Part shown: in pieces, positions 35,280-45,637 of the stretch
How positions within the stretch are numbered: position 1 is the stretch's first letter
How the letters are laid out: every line of letters begins with the position of its first letter
Assembly: GCA_027533385.1 (NCBI GenBank)
Contig: JAPZUE010000034.1
Span: forward strand, 1-64,000
Length of the DNA stretch: 64,000 nt
Source of the DNA: Rhizobium sp.
GTDB taxonomy: Bacteria > Pseudomonadota > Alphaproteobacteria > Rhizobiales > Rhizobiaceae
Reading direction: 5' to 3'
The notes under the pieces: generated by a model
Told to the model about the DNA's origin: nothing
The model's database searches: none
Seen by the model: only the letters and a program-made list of their open reading frames with translations
Program-made: the position numbers and the translations under genes

Positions 35280-38200
35280 ATGGTGAGTAAGGCGCCGCGT
35301 CTGCTGACGATCCCTCCGGGCCGGCCCTTTCTCAGGACGCTGACGGAAGCGCTGCTCGACGGCCGTCTCACCGAGGGTTTTCGCTACGACCCCGCCGATC
35401 CGCTTTCTCTGGCAGGGGTCACTCTGCTGGTTCCGACCCGGCGCGCAGCCCGCGTGTTGCGCTCGGAATTCGTCGACCTGCTCGGCGGTCGCGCGGCGAT
35501 CCTTCCCGATATTCGCACGCTCGGCGAGACGGATGACGACAGCGGCTTTTTTGACCTCGATGCGCCGCAGTTGATGGATCTCGCCCCGGCGGTGAGCAGC
35601 ACCGTCATGCTTCTGGAACTCGCCCGGCTGATCCTGGCCTGGCGCAACCAGTTGCCCGACATCGTGCGGTCGATCCATTCGGACACGCCGCTGGTCGCGC
35701 CCGCGAGCCCCGCCGATGCCGTCTGGCTGGCCCGAGCGCTGGTCGAACTGATCGAAGCGGCGGAGACCGAAGGCTGCGACTGGAAGGATCTCGCAAAGCT
35801 GCAATCGGCGGATTTCGGCTCCTGGTGGCAGCTGACGCTGGAGTTTCTGACGATCGCCACGGAGTTCTGGCCGGCGCGGCTGCAGGAACTGGTGCGGTCG
35901 TCTCCGGCGCGCCACCGCGATGCGGTGCTCCGGGCCGAGGCCGACCGCTTCCGCAGGCAGGGTTCGGCTGGCCCCGTCATCGTTGCAGGCTCCACCGGCT
36001 CGATCCCGGCAGCGGCCGAACTGATTGCCGCGATTGCCGAACTCGAGCAGGGTGTCGTGGTACTGCCCGGGCTCGATCTCGACATGCCGGATGAGGACTG
36101 GGCGAAGCTCAACGACCGCGAGATCTCGGTTATCCGTTCAAGCCCTGCCGTGCGCGGGCATCCGCAATATGGCCTTGCCCATCTGCTGCGGCATATGAAA
36201 CTCGAGCGCGCCGATGTCCGGGTGCTCGAAACCTCCGATCCGGCGCTCCAGGACCGGGCCGAATTTCTGTCGCGCGCCATGGCACCCGCCGAGGCGACGG
36301 ATACCTGGAAGGCGTGGCGGCAGGAGATCGACGATTCGCGCGTGCTTGCGGCATTTGGCGATGTCGCGCTGATCGAAACGGCCAATGAACGCGAGGAAGC
36401 AACGGCAATTGCGATTGCACTGCGGCTGGGGCTCGAAGAGGTTTCCGACAATCCCGAAAGCCGGGTGGCGCTGATCACCCCCGATCGTGCGCTGGCGCGG
36501 CGCGTGATGTCCGAACTCGCGCGATTCGGGATCGAGGCGGACGATTCGGCGGGTACGCCGATGACCGGAACCCAGGCTGCCATGCTGACCCAGGTAGTGG
36601 CCGAGGCCTGCCTGCGTCCGGGTGACCCTGTGGCGATCGTCTCCCTCATCAAGCATCCGCTGGCACGGTTCGGCTTCACGGCCGAGGATATGCGCAAGGC
36701 TGCCGACGCGCTGGAACGCATCGCGCTGCGTGGGGGCCTGAAAAGCCTCGACCTCGCCGAGATGGAACCACTTTTTGCCGAAGGGCTCGAGGCGCATCTG
36801 GCCGACCGCCACAAGCCGCAATGGCGCATCTCGATTGCGGCTGAAGAGATCGAGCTTGCTCGTCTTCTTGCGAGCCGGGTCACCTCAGCGGTTGAACCGC
36901 TCGTCTCGTCGATCATCCGGTCGACCGACGGGCGCGTGCTGTCGCAGAAGCTGACTGTCAGCGATTGGGCAGAGCGTACGGGTCGGGTGCTGGAAGCCGT
37001 CACTGTCGACGAGCGGGGTGACCTTGCCGGACTCTGGGGTGATGCGGCCGGTGAGGCTCTGGCGCGGCTTCTCGCCGAAGTTCTGGAGACGGACGGGCAG
37101 ATCGAGGCCGATGGCCCGCAATGGGTGGACATCCTGACGGCGCTGATGGCCGGCCAGGCGGTCAAGCCACGCGCCATGCGGCATCCGCGTGTCTTCATCT
37201 TCGGGACGCTGGAAGCACGCCTGCAGAATGTCGACATGATGGTGATCGGCGGCATGAACGAGGGGAGCTGGCCGAGCCAGACCAAGAACAATCCCTTCCT
37301 GTCGCGTGTCATGAAGACCGAAATCGGGCTTGAGCCGCCGGAGCGGCAGATCGGCCAGGTGGCGCATGATTTTCAGATGGCCTGTGGCACGCGGAAACTG
37401 ATTTTCTCGCGCTCGCTGCGACAAGGATCTGCGCCGACGGTTGCCTCGCGCTGGCTCCAGCGTCTGATGGCGCTCGGCGGGCCAATGCTTGAAGACGAGA
37501 TGCGAAAGCGCGGCCAGATCTACCGGCGCTATGCCGACCTGATCGATCAGGGCGAAAACCAGGCTCCGGCGCAGCGCCCTGCGCCACGGCCGCGCGCCGA
37601 AATACAACCCCGCGCCTTCAGCTTTTCCGAGGTCGGGCGCTTCCGGCGGGACCCCTATTCCATCTATGCGCGGCGAATCTTGCGTCTCGACCGCGTCGAT
37701 CCCTTCAACCAGGATCCGGGAGCGGCGGAACGCGGGACGCTCTATCACCGCATCGTCGAGCGTTTCATCCGCGAGGATCATGACCCGGCCCGGCTGGACG
37801 CGCTCGATATCCTGCACCGGATCACCGATGAGGAGTTTCTCAAAGAGGCTCTGCCGCTGCATATCGACATCGTCTGGCGGCAGCGCTTCTACAGCGTCGC
37901 CTCAGCCTTTCTCACCTGGGAGCGGCAGCGGAGACCGGAAATCAAGCGCTCGCTGACGGAAGTGCGGGGCAATGTACTGCTGCGCCCTGTCGATATCACC
38001 ATCAGCGGGATTGCCGACCGGATCGATATCCGGGGCGGCGGCTTTGCCGATATCATCGATTACAAGACGGGGCTCAACCCCAGCGTCAATCAGGCGCGCA
38101 GCCTGCTCGACCCGCAATTGGCCCTCGAAGCGGCAGCCCTAATCCAAGGCGCCTTCAAACCGGCCGGAGACGTCAAGCCGCTTAACCTGACCTATGTGCG

Positions 38201-38468
38201 TCTGCGGCCCGGCGATCGCTTCTCGGCCGACCAGGTGAACAACGAGATGGCGACGCGGGGCGACAACAAGAAGTCTGCGCTCGAGCTTGCCACGCAGTCT
38301 GTGGACGAGCTCGGCCGCTTCGTGCAGGCGCTGCAGAGCGGCGAGCGGGGTTACGTCTCCCGTCTGATCCCGGCCGAACAGAACGCCTATGGCGGCGAAT
38401 ACGACCATCTGGCGCGTGTCGCGGAATGGTCGACGGCGGAAGCCGAGGAAGGAGGCGGCGATGAATGA
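35280..38468 (+). CDS. addB: double-strand break repair protein AddB
   Basis: 1062 residues, the alphaproteobacterial type of AddB. It is the second subunit of the AddAB helicase-nuclease, which resects DNA ends for RecA. The N-terminus (LLTIPPGRPFLRTLTEALLD, TLLVPTRRAARVLRSEF) is helicase-like without a clear Walker A, as usual for this clade. The C-terminal nuclease contains GTLYHRIVERF and FADIIDYKTGLNPS with the catalytic Asp/Lys. I see too few cysteines near the end to build the iron-sulfur cluster of the Bacillus protein. It overlaps addA by eight bases. Confidence 0.93.
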   Translation: MVSKAPRLLTIPPGRPFLRTLTEALLDGRLTEGFRYDPADPLSLAGVTLLVPTRRAARVLRSEFVDLLGGRAAILPDIRTLGETDDDSGFFDLDAPQLMDLAPAVSSTVMLLELARLILAWRNQLPDIVRSIHSDTPLVAPASPADAVWLARALVELIEAAETEGCDWKDLAKLQSADFGSWWQLTLEFLTIATEFWPARLQELVRSSPARHRDAVLRAEADRFRRQGSAGPVIVAGSTGSIPAAAELIAAIAELEQGVVVLPGLDLDMPDEDWAKLNDREISVIRSSPAVRGHPQYGLAHLLRHMKLERADVRVLETSDPALQDRAEFLSRAMAPAEATDTWKAWRQEIDDSRVLAAFGDVALIETANEREEATAIAIALRLGLEEVSDNPESRVALITPDRALARRVMSELARFGIEADDSAGTPMTGTQAAMLTQVVAEACLRPGDPVAIVSLIKHPLARFGFTAEDMRKAADALERIALRGGLKSLDLAEMEPLFAEGLEAHLADRHKPQWRISIAAEEIELARLLASRVTSAVEPLVSSIIRSTDGRVLSQKLTVSDWAERTGRVLEAVTVDERGDLAGLWGDAAGEALARLLAEVLETDGQIEADGPQWVDILTALMAGQAVKPRAMRHPRVFIFGTLEARLQNVDMMVIGGMNEGSWPSQTKNNPFLSRVMKTEIGLEPPERQIGQVAHDFQMACGTRKLIFSRSLRQGSAPTVASRWLQRLMALGGPMLEDEMRKRGQIYRRYADLIDQGENQAPAQRPAPRPRAEIQPRAFSFSEVGRFRRDPYSIYARRILRLDRVDPFNQDPGAAERGTLYHRIVERFIREDHDPARLDALDILHRITDEEFLKEALPLHIDIVWRQRFYSVASAFLTWERQRRPEIKRSLTEVRGNVLLRPVDITISGIADRIDIRGGGFADIIDYKTGLNPSVNQARSLLDPQLALEAAALIQGAFKPAGDVKPLNLTYVRLRPGDRFSADQVNNEMATRGDNKKSALELATQSVDELGRFVQALQSGERGYVSRLIPAEQNAYGGEYDHLARVAEWSTAEAEEGGGDE

Positions 38469-41400
38469 TCAGCGCTTTGCTCTGGACGAGCTGCCAACCG
38501 GCAGCGATCCCACCGCCTGGCTCGGCTGGACGACGCTTGCGCAGTCGCGCGCATCCCATCCAGGCCAGTCGGCCTGGGTGTCGGCCAATGCCGGCTCCGG
38601 CAAGACGCATGTGCTGACGCAGCGGGTGATCCGGCTTCTGCTCGCCGGTGCCCGCCCCTCGTCCATTCTGTGCCTCACCTATACCAAGGCTGCGGCCTCC
38701 GAAATGTCGAACCGCGTCTTCGAGCGGCTGGCGGAATGGGCGACGCTGGATGATCGGGAACTGGCTAAGCGCATTGCGGCGATCGAGCAGAAAGAGCCGG
38801 ATCGCGCGACACTTGCGGCTGCACGGCGGCTCTTTGCCAAGGCACTGGAAACGCCGGGTGGCCTGAAGATTCAGACGATCCACGCCTTTTGCGAAGCGTT
38901 GCTGCACCAGTTTCCGCTGGAAGCGAATGTCGCCGGGCATTTCAACGTGCTCGACGATCGAGCCGCCGTCACGGTTCTTGCAGAAGCGCGGCGATCGCTG
39001 CTGACGGCAACGTCGACGGAGAATGATGCAGCACTCGCCGAAGCCTTCTCGCAGGTCTTGAGCATTGCCGATGAAAGCGGGCTCGAAGGACTGATTGCCG
39101 ATACCGTGGCCAACCGCCATGCTGTCAGAGACTTCCGGCAGCGGGCGGAACGGACGGGTGGCCTTGATGCGACCCTGCGGAAGGGCCTGGGTATCGGGCC
39201 GCTGGAGAGCGAGATCAGCCGTGCGGAGAATTACTGGCCGCTGGCCGGACTGTCGGGGGGCAATTTCAGCCGCTACATCCAGCTTGCCCTCGAAAAGGGC
39301 GGCGAGAAAGTGCGGGCTGTCGCGGAAGTGCTGGAACGGGCGCTGGTGGCAGCCGATCCGCTGGAGCGGGCGAAGCTTCTGGACCAGGCTTTCCTGACGG
39401 CACAGGAAGCACCGAAGGCCGACAGTTCTCTGATTGCCGCCGCCATGACCAAGGTCGCGCCGGATCTCAAGGATGCCGTGATTGCGGCCCGCGACCATGT
39501 GGTCGCCATGCGGGATAGGCTACGCATTTTCCGGATGTATGAGGCGACGCGGTCGGCACTGACGCTGGCCGTGCGCCTCGACGCCGACTACGAGGAGCTG
39601 AAAAAGCGGCGCTCGCAGCTCGATTTCGAGGATCTGATCGTGCGAACCGCCCGGCTTCTGACGCGCGGCGATGTCGGTGCCTGGGTGCATTACAAGCTCG
39701 ACCAGGGCATCGACCATATCCTCGTCGACGAAGCACAGGACACGAGCCCGGTGCAATGGGATGTCATCCGGTCGCTGCGGGAAGACTTCTTTACGGGCTT
39801 GAGCGCCCGGCCCGGGATCCGCACCTTCTTTGCCGTGGGGGATGAGAAGCAGTCGATCTATTCCTTTCAGGGCGCACGCCCGGAGCAGTTCTCGCAGGAA
39901 GCGCGCCAGACCGAACGCGCGGTCACGGAAAGCGGGCAAAGCTTCAACACGGTGCGTCTGCCGCTCTCCTTCCGCTCGACGCAATCGGTCCTTGCGGCCG
40001 TCGATCAGGTCTTCAGCCTGCCAGAAAACAGTCGGGGCTTGAGTGCAGGCGGCGATCCCGTCATCCACCAGTCGAGCCGCATCGGCCATCCGGGGACCGT
40101 CGATGTCTGGGAGATGATCGCCGCCGAAAAGCAGGAAAAAGACGAGGACTGGACCGCCCCGTTCGACGCGACGCCGGAAAGCGCTCCGTCCGCGATCCTC
40201 GCACGACGCGTGGCGCATCAGATCAGCCAGATCGTCGGACGCGAAACGATCATCGAGAAGGGCAACAAGCGGCTGATCCGCCCGGGGGACATCCTCGTGC
40301 TCGTGCGCAAGCGCGACGGGTTCGTCAATGCACTGACGCGTGCGCTGAAACGCCCCTACAATATTCCGGTCGCCGGTGCCGACCGCCTGAAGCTGACCAG
40401 CCATATCGCCGTGCAGGACATGCTGGCGCTTGGACGCTTCCTGCTTTTGCCGGGTGACGATCTCTCGCTCGCCTCGCTCCTGAAGAGCCCGCTCTTCACC
40501 CATAGCGAAGACGATTTGATGCAGCTTGCTGCCGAGCGGCCGGAAGCGCAGAGCCTCTGGGCGAGACTGACAGAGCAGGCTGAGACGGATACGGCGTGGA
40601 AGAAGACATACGACCGGCTGACCCTGTTTCTCGAACAGGCGCGGGAGCATTCGGTCCATGATTTCTATGCCCGGGTGCTCAGCGTCCATGGCGGCCGAAG
40701 GGCCTATCTGGGGCGTCTCGGCTCCGAGGTCAGCGACATCATAGACGAGTTCCTGACCTTTGCGCTCTCCTTCGAGACCAGCGGACTACCAGGGCTGCAA
40801 TCCTTCGTTTCGACGCTCGAGATGGAGGCGCCGGAGGTCAAGCGCGAACAGGACAAGGAGCGCAACGAAGTCCGCATCATGACGGTGCATGCCTCGAAGG
40901 GTCTCGAAGCGCCGATCGTCTTCCTGATCGATGGCGGCTCGAAGCCGTTCAATTCGAACCATGTGGCGAAGCTCAGAATCATCGAGACGGCCGAAGGCTT
41001 GCCCTTCCCGATCTGGGTCCCCTCGAAGTCGCTTGGCAATTCGATCTCCGCTGCCGACATGGATCGGCGCAAGGATCAGGCCGAGGAGGAATATCGGCGG
41101 CTGCTCTATGTCGCGATGACCCGCGCTGCAGACCGGTTGATTGTGGGCGGTTATTGTGGTGTGCAGGAACCGGGCGAGATCTGGCACAAGATGATCGCGC
41201 GGGCGCTCAGCGCCGACGAAACCCGCTGCAAACCTGTCGAATTTTCCGGGCCGGATGGCAGCTGGGCCGGACTGCGCTGGTCTCTCGGCGACGCAGAGCC
41301 TGACCTGCCCGCGAGCGAAGAAAGCGCCGCAAGCGAGGAGAGCCACAGCCTTCCCCAGACGCTCTGGAAACCATTGCCGCCACCGGTCAGCCTGCCGAGA

Positions 41401-42018
41401 CCGCTCAGTCCATCGGGTGCCGGCAGTATCGTTATCGACGACGACGAGGACGCGCTGACGGCGTCGGCGCTGTTTTCGACGACGGAAAAGGCAGATCTAG
41501 CTCTGCAGCGGGGACGGCTCATCCATCGGATGCTGCAGAACCTGCCGGGTTTTCCGGAAGGTGAACGCCGTGAGGCAGCCGAACGTTATGCAGAACGTGC
41601 GGCCCGGTTCTGGCCGGTAGAGCAACGACAGAGGCTGGTCTCAACCGTCATGGCCGTGCTGGAAGACGAGGTGCTTCACCCGCTCTTCGATGCCGGCAGT
41701 CGTGCCGAAGTTTCAGTCATGGGCACCATGCGGCTGAAGGGAGAATTGCGTGCCGTCTCCGGCCGGATCGACCGCATGGCAGTGCTCGCCGACCGGGTGA
41801 TCATCGCCGACTATAAGACCAACCGGAATCCACCGCTGGAGGCCGCGCAAGCCCCCCTCTCCCACCGGGTGCAGCTCGCCATCTACCGCGAAATCCTGCA
41901 GCCGCTTTACCCCGGCAAGCAGGTGGAATGCTGGCTGATCTACACCGAAAACGGCAGCCTCATCCGGCTCGATGACGGGCTGCTTCAGCGCTCTCTTGCC
42001 GACCTCGAAACATCGTGA
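38461..42018 (+). CDS. addA: double-strand break repair helicase AddA
   Basis: 1185 residues, a UvrD-type helicase with a C-terminal nuclease domain. Motifs are WVSANAGSGKTHVLTQRVIR (Walker A), LCLTYTKAAASEM (Ia), IDHILVDEAQDTSPVQWDVI (Walker B), FFAVGDEKQSIYSFQGA (III), IMTVHASKGLEAPIVFL (V), LLYVAMTRAADRLIVGG (VI) and the nuclease VIIADYKTNRNPP. The start at 38461 overlaps the end of addB and follows GGAAGGAGG, indicating coupling that gives equal subunits. trxA follows 75 bp later. Confidence 0.95.
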   Translation: MNDQRFALDELPTGSDPTAWLGWTTLAQSRASHPGQSAWVSANAGSGKTHVLTQRVIRLLLAGARPSSILCLTYTKAAASEMSNRVFERLAEWATLDDRELAKRIAAIEQKEPDRATLAAARRLFAKALETPGGLKIQTIHAFCEALLHQFPLEANVAGHFNVLDDRAAVTVLAEARRSLLTATSTENDAALAEAFSQVLSIADESGLEGLIADTVANRHAVRDFRQRAERTGGLDATLRKGLGIGPLESEISRAENYWPLAGLSGGNFSRYIQLALEKGGEKVRAVAEVLERALVAADPLERAKLLDQAFLTAQEAPKADSSLIAAAMTKVAPDLKDAVIAARDHVVAMRDRLRIFRMYEATRSALTLAVRLDADYEELKKRRSQLDFEDLIVRTARLLTRGDVGAWVHYKLDQGIDHILVDEAQDTSPVQWDVIRSLREDFFTGLSARPGIRTFFAVGDEKQSIYSFQGARPEQFSQEARQTERAVTESGQSFNTVRLPLSFRSTQSVLAAVDQVFSLPENSRGLSAGGDPVIHQSSRIGHPGTVDVWEMIAAEKQEKDEDWTAPFDATPESAPSAILARRVAHQISQIVGRETIIEKGNKRLIRPGDILVLVRKRDGFVNALTRALKRPYNIPVAGADRLKLTSHIAVQDMLALGRFLLLPGDDLSLASLLKSPLFTHSEDDLMQLAAERPEAQSLWARLTEQAETDTAWKKTYDRLTLFLEQAREHSVHDFYARVLSVHGGRRAYLGRLGSEVSDIIDEFLTFALSFETSGLPGLQSFVSTLEMEAPEVKREQDKERNEVRIMTVHASKGLEAPIVFLIDGGSKPFNSNHVAKLRIIETAEGLPFPIWVPSKSLGNSISAADMDRRKDQAEEEYRRLLYVAMTRAADRLIVGGYCGVQEPGEIWHKMIARALSADETRCKPVEFSGPDGSWAGLRWSLGDAEPDLPASEESAASEESHSLPQTLWKPLPPPVSLPRPLSPSGAGSIVIDDDEDALTASALFSTTEKADLALQRGRLIHRMLQNLPGFPEGERREAAERYAERAARFWPVEQRQRLVSTVMAVLEDEVLHPLFDAGSRAEVSVMGTMRLKGELRAVSGRIDRMAVLADRVIIADYKTNRNPPLEAAQAPLSHRVQLAIYREILQPLYPGKQVECWLIYTENGSLIRLDDGLLQRSLADLETS

Positions 42019-42093
42019 GATACCGCATATTGAAATTGCTGCCGTGCGGCATCACATATCTAGTCAATTCCGTATCTATGAAGGGAGAGCCCC

Positions 42094-42414
42094 ATGGCTA
42101 CCGTTAAAGTCGACAAGTCCAATTTCCAGGCCGAGGTGCTCAACGCTTCCGAACCGGTGGTCGTGGATTTCTGGGCCGAATGGTGCGGCCCGTGCAAGAT
42201 GATTGCACCGAGCCTCGAAGAAATCTCCAACGAGCTCGCCGGCAAGGTGAAGATCGCCAAGCTCAACATCGATGAAAACCCGGAACTGGCTGCCCAGTTC
42301 GGCGTTCGCTCGATCCCGACGCTGGCCGTCTTCAAGGGTGGCGAAGTGGCCGACATCAAGGTGGGTGCCGCCCCGAAGACTGCGCTGTCCAGCTGGATCG
42401 CCGGTGCGGCATAA
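42094..42414 (+). CDS. trxA: thioredoxin TrxA
   Basis: 106 residues, a classical cytoplasmic thioredoxin. The active site [12 protein letters not shown] is intact and the cis-Pro loop is [13 protein letters not shown]. It reduces ribonucleotide reductase, methionine sulfoxide reductase and other disulfides. GGGAG precedes the ATG. It ends the addBA run and is followed by a terminator shared with folC. An addA-trxA order is common in Rhizobiales. Confidence 0.97.
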   Translation: MATVKVDKSNFQAEVLNASEPVVVDFWAEWCGPCKMIAPSLEEISNELAGKVKIAKLNIDENPELAAQFGVRSIPTLAVFKGGEVADIKVGAAPKTALSSWIAGAA

Positions 42415-42441
42415 GCCTCAAGTCATTGATAACAAAAGAAA

Positions 42442-42467
42442 AAGCCCGGTTTTCGCCGGGCTTTTTT
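42442..42467. terminator. bidirectional terminator between trxA and folC
   Basis: AAGCCCGG (42442-42449) and CCGGGCTT (42456-42463) form an 8-bp stem followed by a T run (42462-42467); the A-rich sequence on the left provides a T run for the other strand. It therefore suits both convergent genes, trxA and folC. Confidence 0.9.
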
Positions 42468-43807
42468 CATGTCGGGATGGTGCCGTTTTCGGCGAGCACA
42501 TTGCCCGCAAGATAGAGCGAGCCGCCGATCATGATGCGCGGCGGAATTCCGCCTTCGCTGCGCTCACGGATGGCATCGAGCGCCTGACCAAGCGAACCCA
42601 TTGGAAGGGCCTTAAGGCCAGCTTCTGCGGCGGACTGGGCGAGCGCCACCGGATCGAGACCGACGTCCGAGCCCAGGATCGGCACGGTGTAGACATTGTG
42701 GGCGATATCGACGAAAGCGCGGAAGAAGCCGATCGGGTCCTTGGTGTTGATCATGCCGATAACCAGATGCAGCGGCCGCGGCTGGCGTTCTTCCATCGCT
42801 GCCATGGCTTCGGCGATCACTTCGCCCGCACCCGGATTGTGCCCGCCATCAAGCCAGATTTCCGCGCCTTGAGGCGCACGCTCCACCAGCTGACCTTCGG
42901 TCAGCCTTTGCAGGCGGCCCGGCCATTCGACCGACAGCATGGCCTTTTCGGCGATCTCTTCCGTCACCGAATAGCCGGCTGCCTTGACGGCCCGGATGGC
43001 CGTAGCAGCGTTTCCAATCTGGTGGCGGCCGGGAAGGCGCGGCAGCGGCAGGTCCATCAGGCCGAACTCGTCCTGGTAGACGAGGCGACCGAATTCTTCA
43101 TAGGCGAGGAAATCCTGGGCGAAGACGGCGAGCGGACAGCCGAGGCGCTCGGCGGTGCTGATCAGCACATCCTTCGCGCCGTCGAACTCCTGATGACCGA
43201 TGACCACGGGAACGCCGCGCTTCATGATGCCGGCCTTTTCGGCGGCAATCAGCTCGACCCGGTCGCCGAGATAGGCCTGATGATCGAGCGAAATCGGCTG
43301 AACGATGCAGACAGCCGGTTTTTCGACGACATTGGTGGCATCGAAGCGTCCGCCGAGACCGACCTCCAGCACGACGACGTCGGCAGGCTGCTCGGAAAAG
43401 AGGATGAAGGTTACCGCCGTCAGGATCTCGAAGACGGTGATCGGCTTGCCACCATTGGCCTCGGCCACGCGGCGCAGGGCATCGGCAAACATCGCATCAT
43501 CAACGATCTGCCCGCGGCCACCCTTGACGCCGATGCGATAGCGCTCGTGCCAGCGCACGAGATGCGGCGATGTGTGGACGTGGACGGACAGACCCTGGGC
43601 TTCCAGAAGCGCACGGCAAAAGGCCGTGGCCGAGCCCTTGCCATTGGTGCCGGCCACATGGATGACCGGCGGCAGCTTCAGATGGGGATTGCCCAGAACC
43701 TCGAGGAGGCGCCGGATACGGTCGAGCGAGAGATCATAGCCCTTGGGGTGCAGCCCCATGAGCTTTTCGATCTCGGCTTCGGCCTGGCTGACGATGGGGT
43801 CTGTCAT
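42467..43807 (-). CDS. folC: bifunctional folylpolyglutamate/dihydrofolate synthase FolC
   Basis: 446 residues, a Mur-ligase-family enzyme adding glutamate to dihydropteroate and folates. Motifs are VIHVAGTNGKGSATAFCRALLE (P-loop), VHTSPHLVRWHERYRI, VVLEVGLGGRFDATNVV, SLDHQAYLGD, EKAGIMKRGVPVVIG and IWLDGGHNPGAGEV. It is the last gene of the leftward trpF-trpB-trpA-accD-folC run, 41 bp after accD, as in other alphaproteobacteria. Its stop codon overlaps the terminator shared with trxA. Confidence 0.95.
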   Translation of the reverse strand: MTDPIVSQAEAEIEKLMGLHPKGYDLSLDRIRRLLEVLGNPHLKLPPVIHVAGTNGKGSATAFCRALLEAQGLSVHVHTSPHLVRWHERYRIGVKGGRGQIVDDAMFADALRRVAEANGGKPITVFEILTAVTFILFSEQPADVVVLEVGLGGRFDATNVVEKPAVCIVQPISLDHQAYLGDRVELIAAEKAGIMKRGVPVVIGHQEFDGAKDVLISTAERLGCPLAVFAQDFLAYEEFGRLVYQDEFGLMDLPLPRLPGRHQIGNAATAIRAVKAAGYSVTEEIAEKAMLSVEWPGRLQRLTEGQLVERAPQGAEIWLDGGHNPGAGEVIAEAMAAMEERQPRPLHLVIGMINTKDPIGFFRAFVDIAHNVYTVPILGSDVGLDPVALAQSAAEAGLKALPMGSLGQALDAIRERSEGGIPPRIMIGGSLYLAGNVLAENGTIPT

Positions 43808-43848
43808 GACACTCGTTCCGCGAGCGCGGCCTTAAAGGAAAGCAAGGC

Positions 43849-44757
43849 TCAGGCCGAAGCCTTGGCGACCGGCTTCGCCCCATTCACGGGAACCGCTACG
43901 TCGTTTGCAGGGCGCTTGGTCATGATCTTCAGGACGCGCGCCAGCGTGTCCGGAATATCGTGACGCTTGACGACCATGTCGACCATGCCGTGTTCCAGCA
44001 GGTATTCCGAGGTCTGGAAGCCTTCGGGAAGCTTTTCGCGGATCGTCTGTTCGATGACGCGTTTGCCGGCAAAGCAGATCTCGGCACCCGGCTCGGCAAT
44101 GTGGAGATCGCCCAGCATGGCATAGGAGGCCGTGACGCCGCCCGTGGTCGGGTTAGTCAGGACCACGATATAGGGCTGGCCGGCTTCCTTGAGCATGTCG
44201 ACGGCAACCGTTGTACGCGGGAGCTGCATGAGGGACAGAATACCCTCCTGCATGCGCGCGCCGCCCGAAGCCGGGAACATGACCAGCGGGCATTTTTCCT
44301 TGATGGCACGCTCGAAAGCCTTCACGATCGCTTCGCCAGCGGCAATGCCGAGCGAACCGCCCATGAAGTTGAACTCGTGCACAACGGCCACGAGCTTCAG
44401 GCCCTGTACCGTGCCGACGCCCGCGACGATCGTGTCTTCCTGCTCGGTCTTCAGGCGGCTGTCCTTGAGACGATCCGTGTATTTCTTGGAATCGCGGAAC
44501 TTCAGCGGATCCTGCGCCACCTTCGGCTGCTGCAGGGCCTCGTATTGGCCACCGTCGAAGAGATCGGTCAGACGCGCCTTGGCGGGCATCTTCATGTGGT
44601 AGCCCGAGGCCGGGATCACCCACTTGTTCTCTTCCAGGTCCTTGTGGAAGACCATCTCGCCCGTTTCCGGGCACTTGATCCAGAGGTTTTCCGGAACTTC
44701 GCGGCGACCCAGCATGGAATTGATGCGCGGGCGCACATAGTTGGTGATCCAGTTCAC
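43849..44757 (-). CDS. accD: acetyl-CoA carboxylase carboxyltransferase beta subunit AccD
   Basis: 302 residues. AccD with AccA forms the carboxyltransferase that makes malonyl-CoA for fatty-acid synthesis. Core blocks seen are [77 protein letters not shown] and [16 protein letters not shown]. The N-terminal region, where most bacterial AccD has a four-Cys zinc ribbon, keeps only one Cys ([18 protein letters not shown]). It lies between trpA and folC in the same transcription unit. Confidence 0.96.
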   Translation of the reverse strand: MNWITNYVRPRINSMLGRREVPENLWIKCPETGEMVFHKDLEENKWVIPASGYHMKMPAKARLTDLFDGGQYEALQQPKVAQDPLKFRDSKKYTDRLKDSRLKTEQEDTIVAGVGTVQGLKLVAVVHEFNFMGGSLGIAAGEAIVKAFERAIKEKCPLVMFPASGGARMQEGILSLMQLPRTTVAVDMLKEAGQPYIVVLTNPTTGGVTASYAMLGDLHIAEPGAEICFAGKRVIEQTIREKLPEGFQTSEYLLEHGMVDMVVKRHDIPDTLARVLKIMTKRPANDVAVPVNGAKPVAKASA

Positions 44758-44795
44758 GCGGCTTACTCCTGATGTTTCCAGCCCATATGGGGTGC

Positions 44796-45635
44796 TTATT
44801 CGGCAGCAGCAAGGCGCGCAGACCGCACGCCGCTTGCCAATCCGCGCACCAGCGTGGCGACGGCCTGAACCGTATCCGCCGTCGCCTGACCATCGGCTGT
44901 GAGATTGGTGGCAACCTGATTGACGATCGCGGTCCCGACCACGACGCCATCGGCATTGGCGCCGATCAGACGGGCATGTTCGGCGGTCTTGACGCCGAAG
45001 CCGACGCAGATCGGCAGGTCCGTGTGCGCCTTGATACGCTGGACGGCGCCGGCAACGCGCGAAGGATCCGGCAGCGACGAACCGGTGATGCCGTTCATCG
45101 AGACGTAGTAGACGAAGCCCGAGGTGTTCTTGAGAACGGTCGGCAGACGCTTGTCGTCGGTCGTCGGTGTCGCCAGGCGGATGAAGTTGATATCGCGGCT
45201 GCGGGCCGGAATGCAGAGTTCGTCATCCATTTCCGGCGGCAGGTCGACGACAATCAGGCCGTCGATGCCGGCTGCGAGTGCGTCGTCAAGGAAACGCTCG
45301 ACGCCATAGACGTACATCGGGTTGTAGTAACCCATCATGACGATCGGCGTTTCGTTGTCCGTCTTGCGGAATTCGCGGGCCAGATCGAGCGTGCGCACGA
45401 GGGTCTGGCCAGCCTTGAGCGCCCGCTGACCGGCAAGCTGGATCGCGGGGCCGTCAGCCATGGGATCCGAAAAGGGCATGCCGAGCTCGATGACGTCGGC
45501 GCCGGCTTCCGGCAGGGCCTTCATGATCGCCAGCGACGTGTCGTAGTCCGGATCGCCACCCATGAAATAGGTGACGAGAGCCGGGCGGCCTTCTGCCTTC
45601 AGGGCAGCGAAACGTTGGTCCATACGCGCAGTCAT
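44796..45635 (-). CDS. trpA: tryptophan synthase alpha subunit TrpA
   Basis: 279 residues. TrpA cleaves indole-3-glycerol phosphate to indole, which passes to TrpB through a tunnel. Catalytic Glu is in [19 protein letters not shown] and catalytic Asp in [28 protein letters not shown] and [11 protein letters not shown] bind phosphate. It follows trpB by two bases, and accD begins 38 bp later. trpF-trpB-trpA is the usual rhizobial order, separate from trpE and trpDC. Confidence 0.97.
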   Translation of the reverse strand: MTARMDQRFAALKAEGRPALVTYFMGGDPDYDTSLAIMKALPEAGADVIELGMPFSDPMADGPAIQLAGQRALKAGQTLVRTLDLAREFRKTDNETPIVMMGYYNPMYVYGVERFLDDALAAGIDGLIVVDLPPEMDDELCIPARSRDINFIRLATPTTDDKRLPTVLKNTSGFVYYVSMNGITGSSLPDPSRVAGAVQRIKAHTDLPICVGFGVKTAEHARLIGANADGVVVGTAIVNQVATNLTADGQATADTVQAVATLVRGLASGVRSARLAAAE

Positions 45636-45637
45636 GA

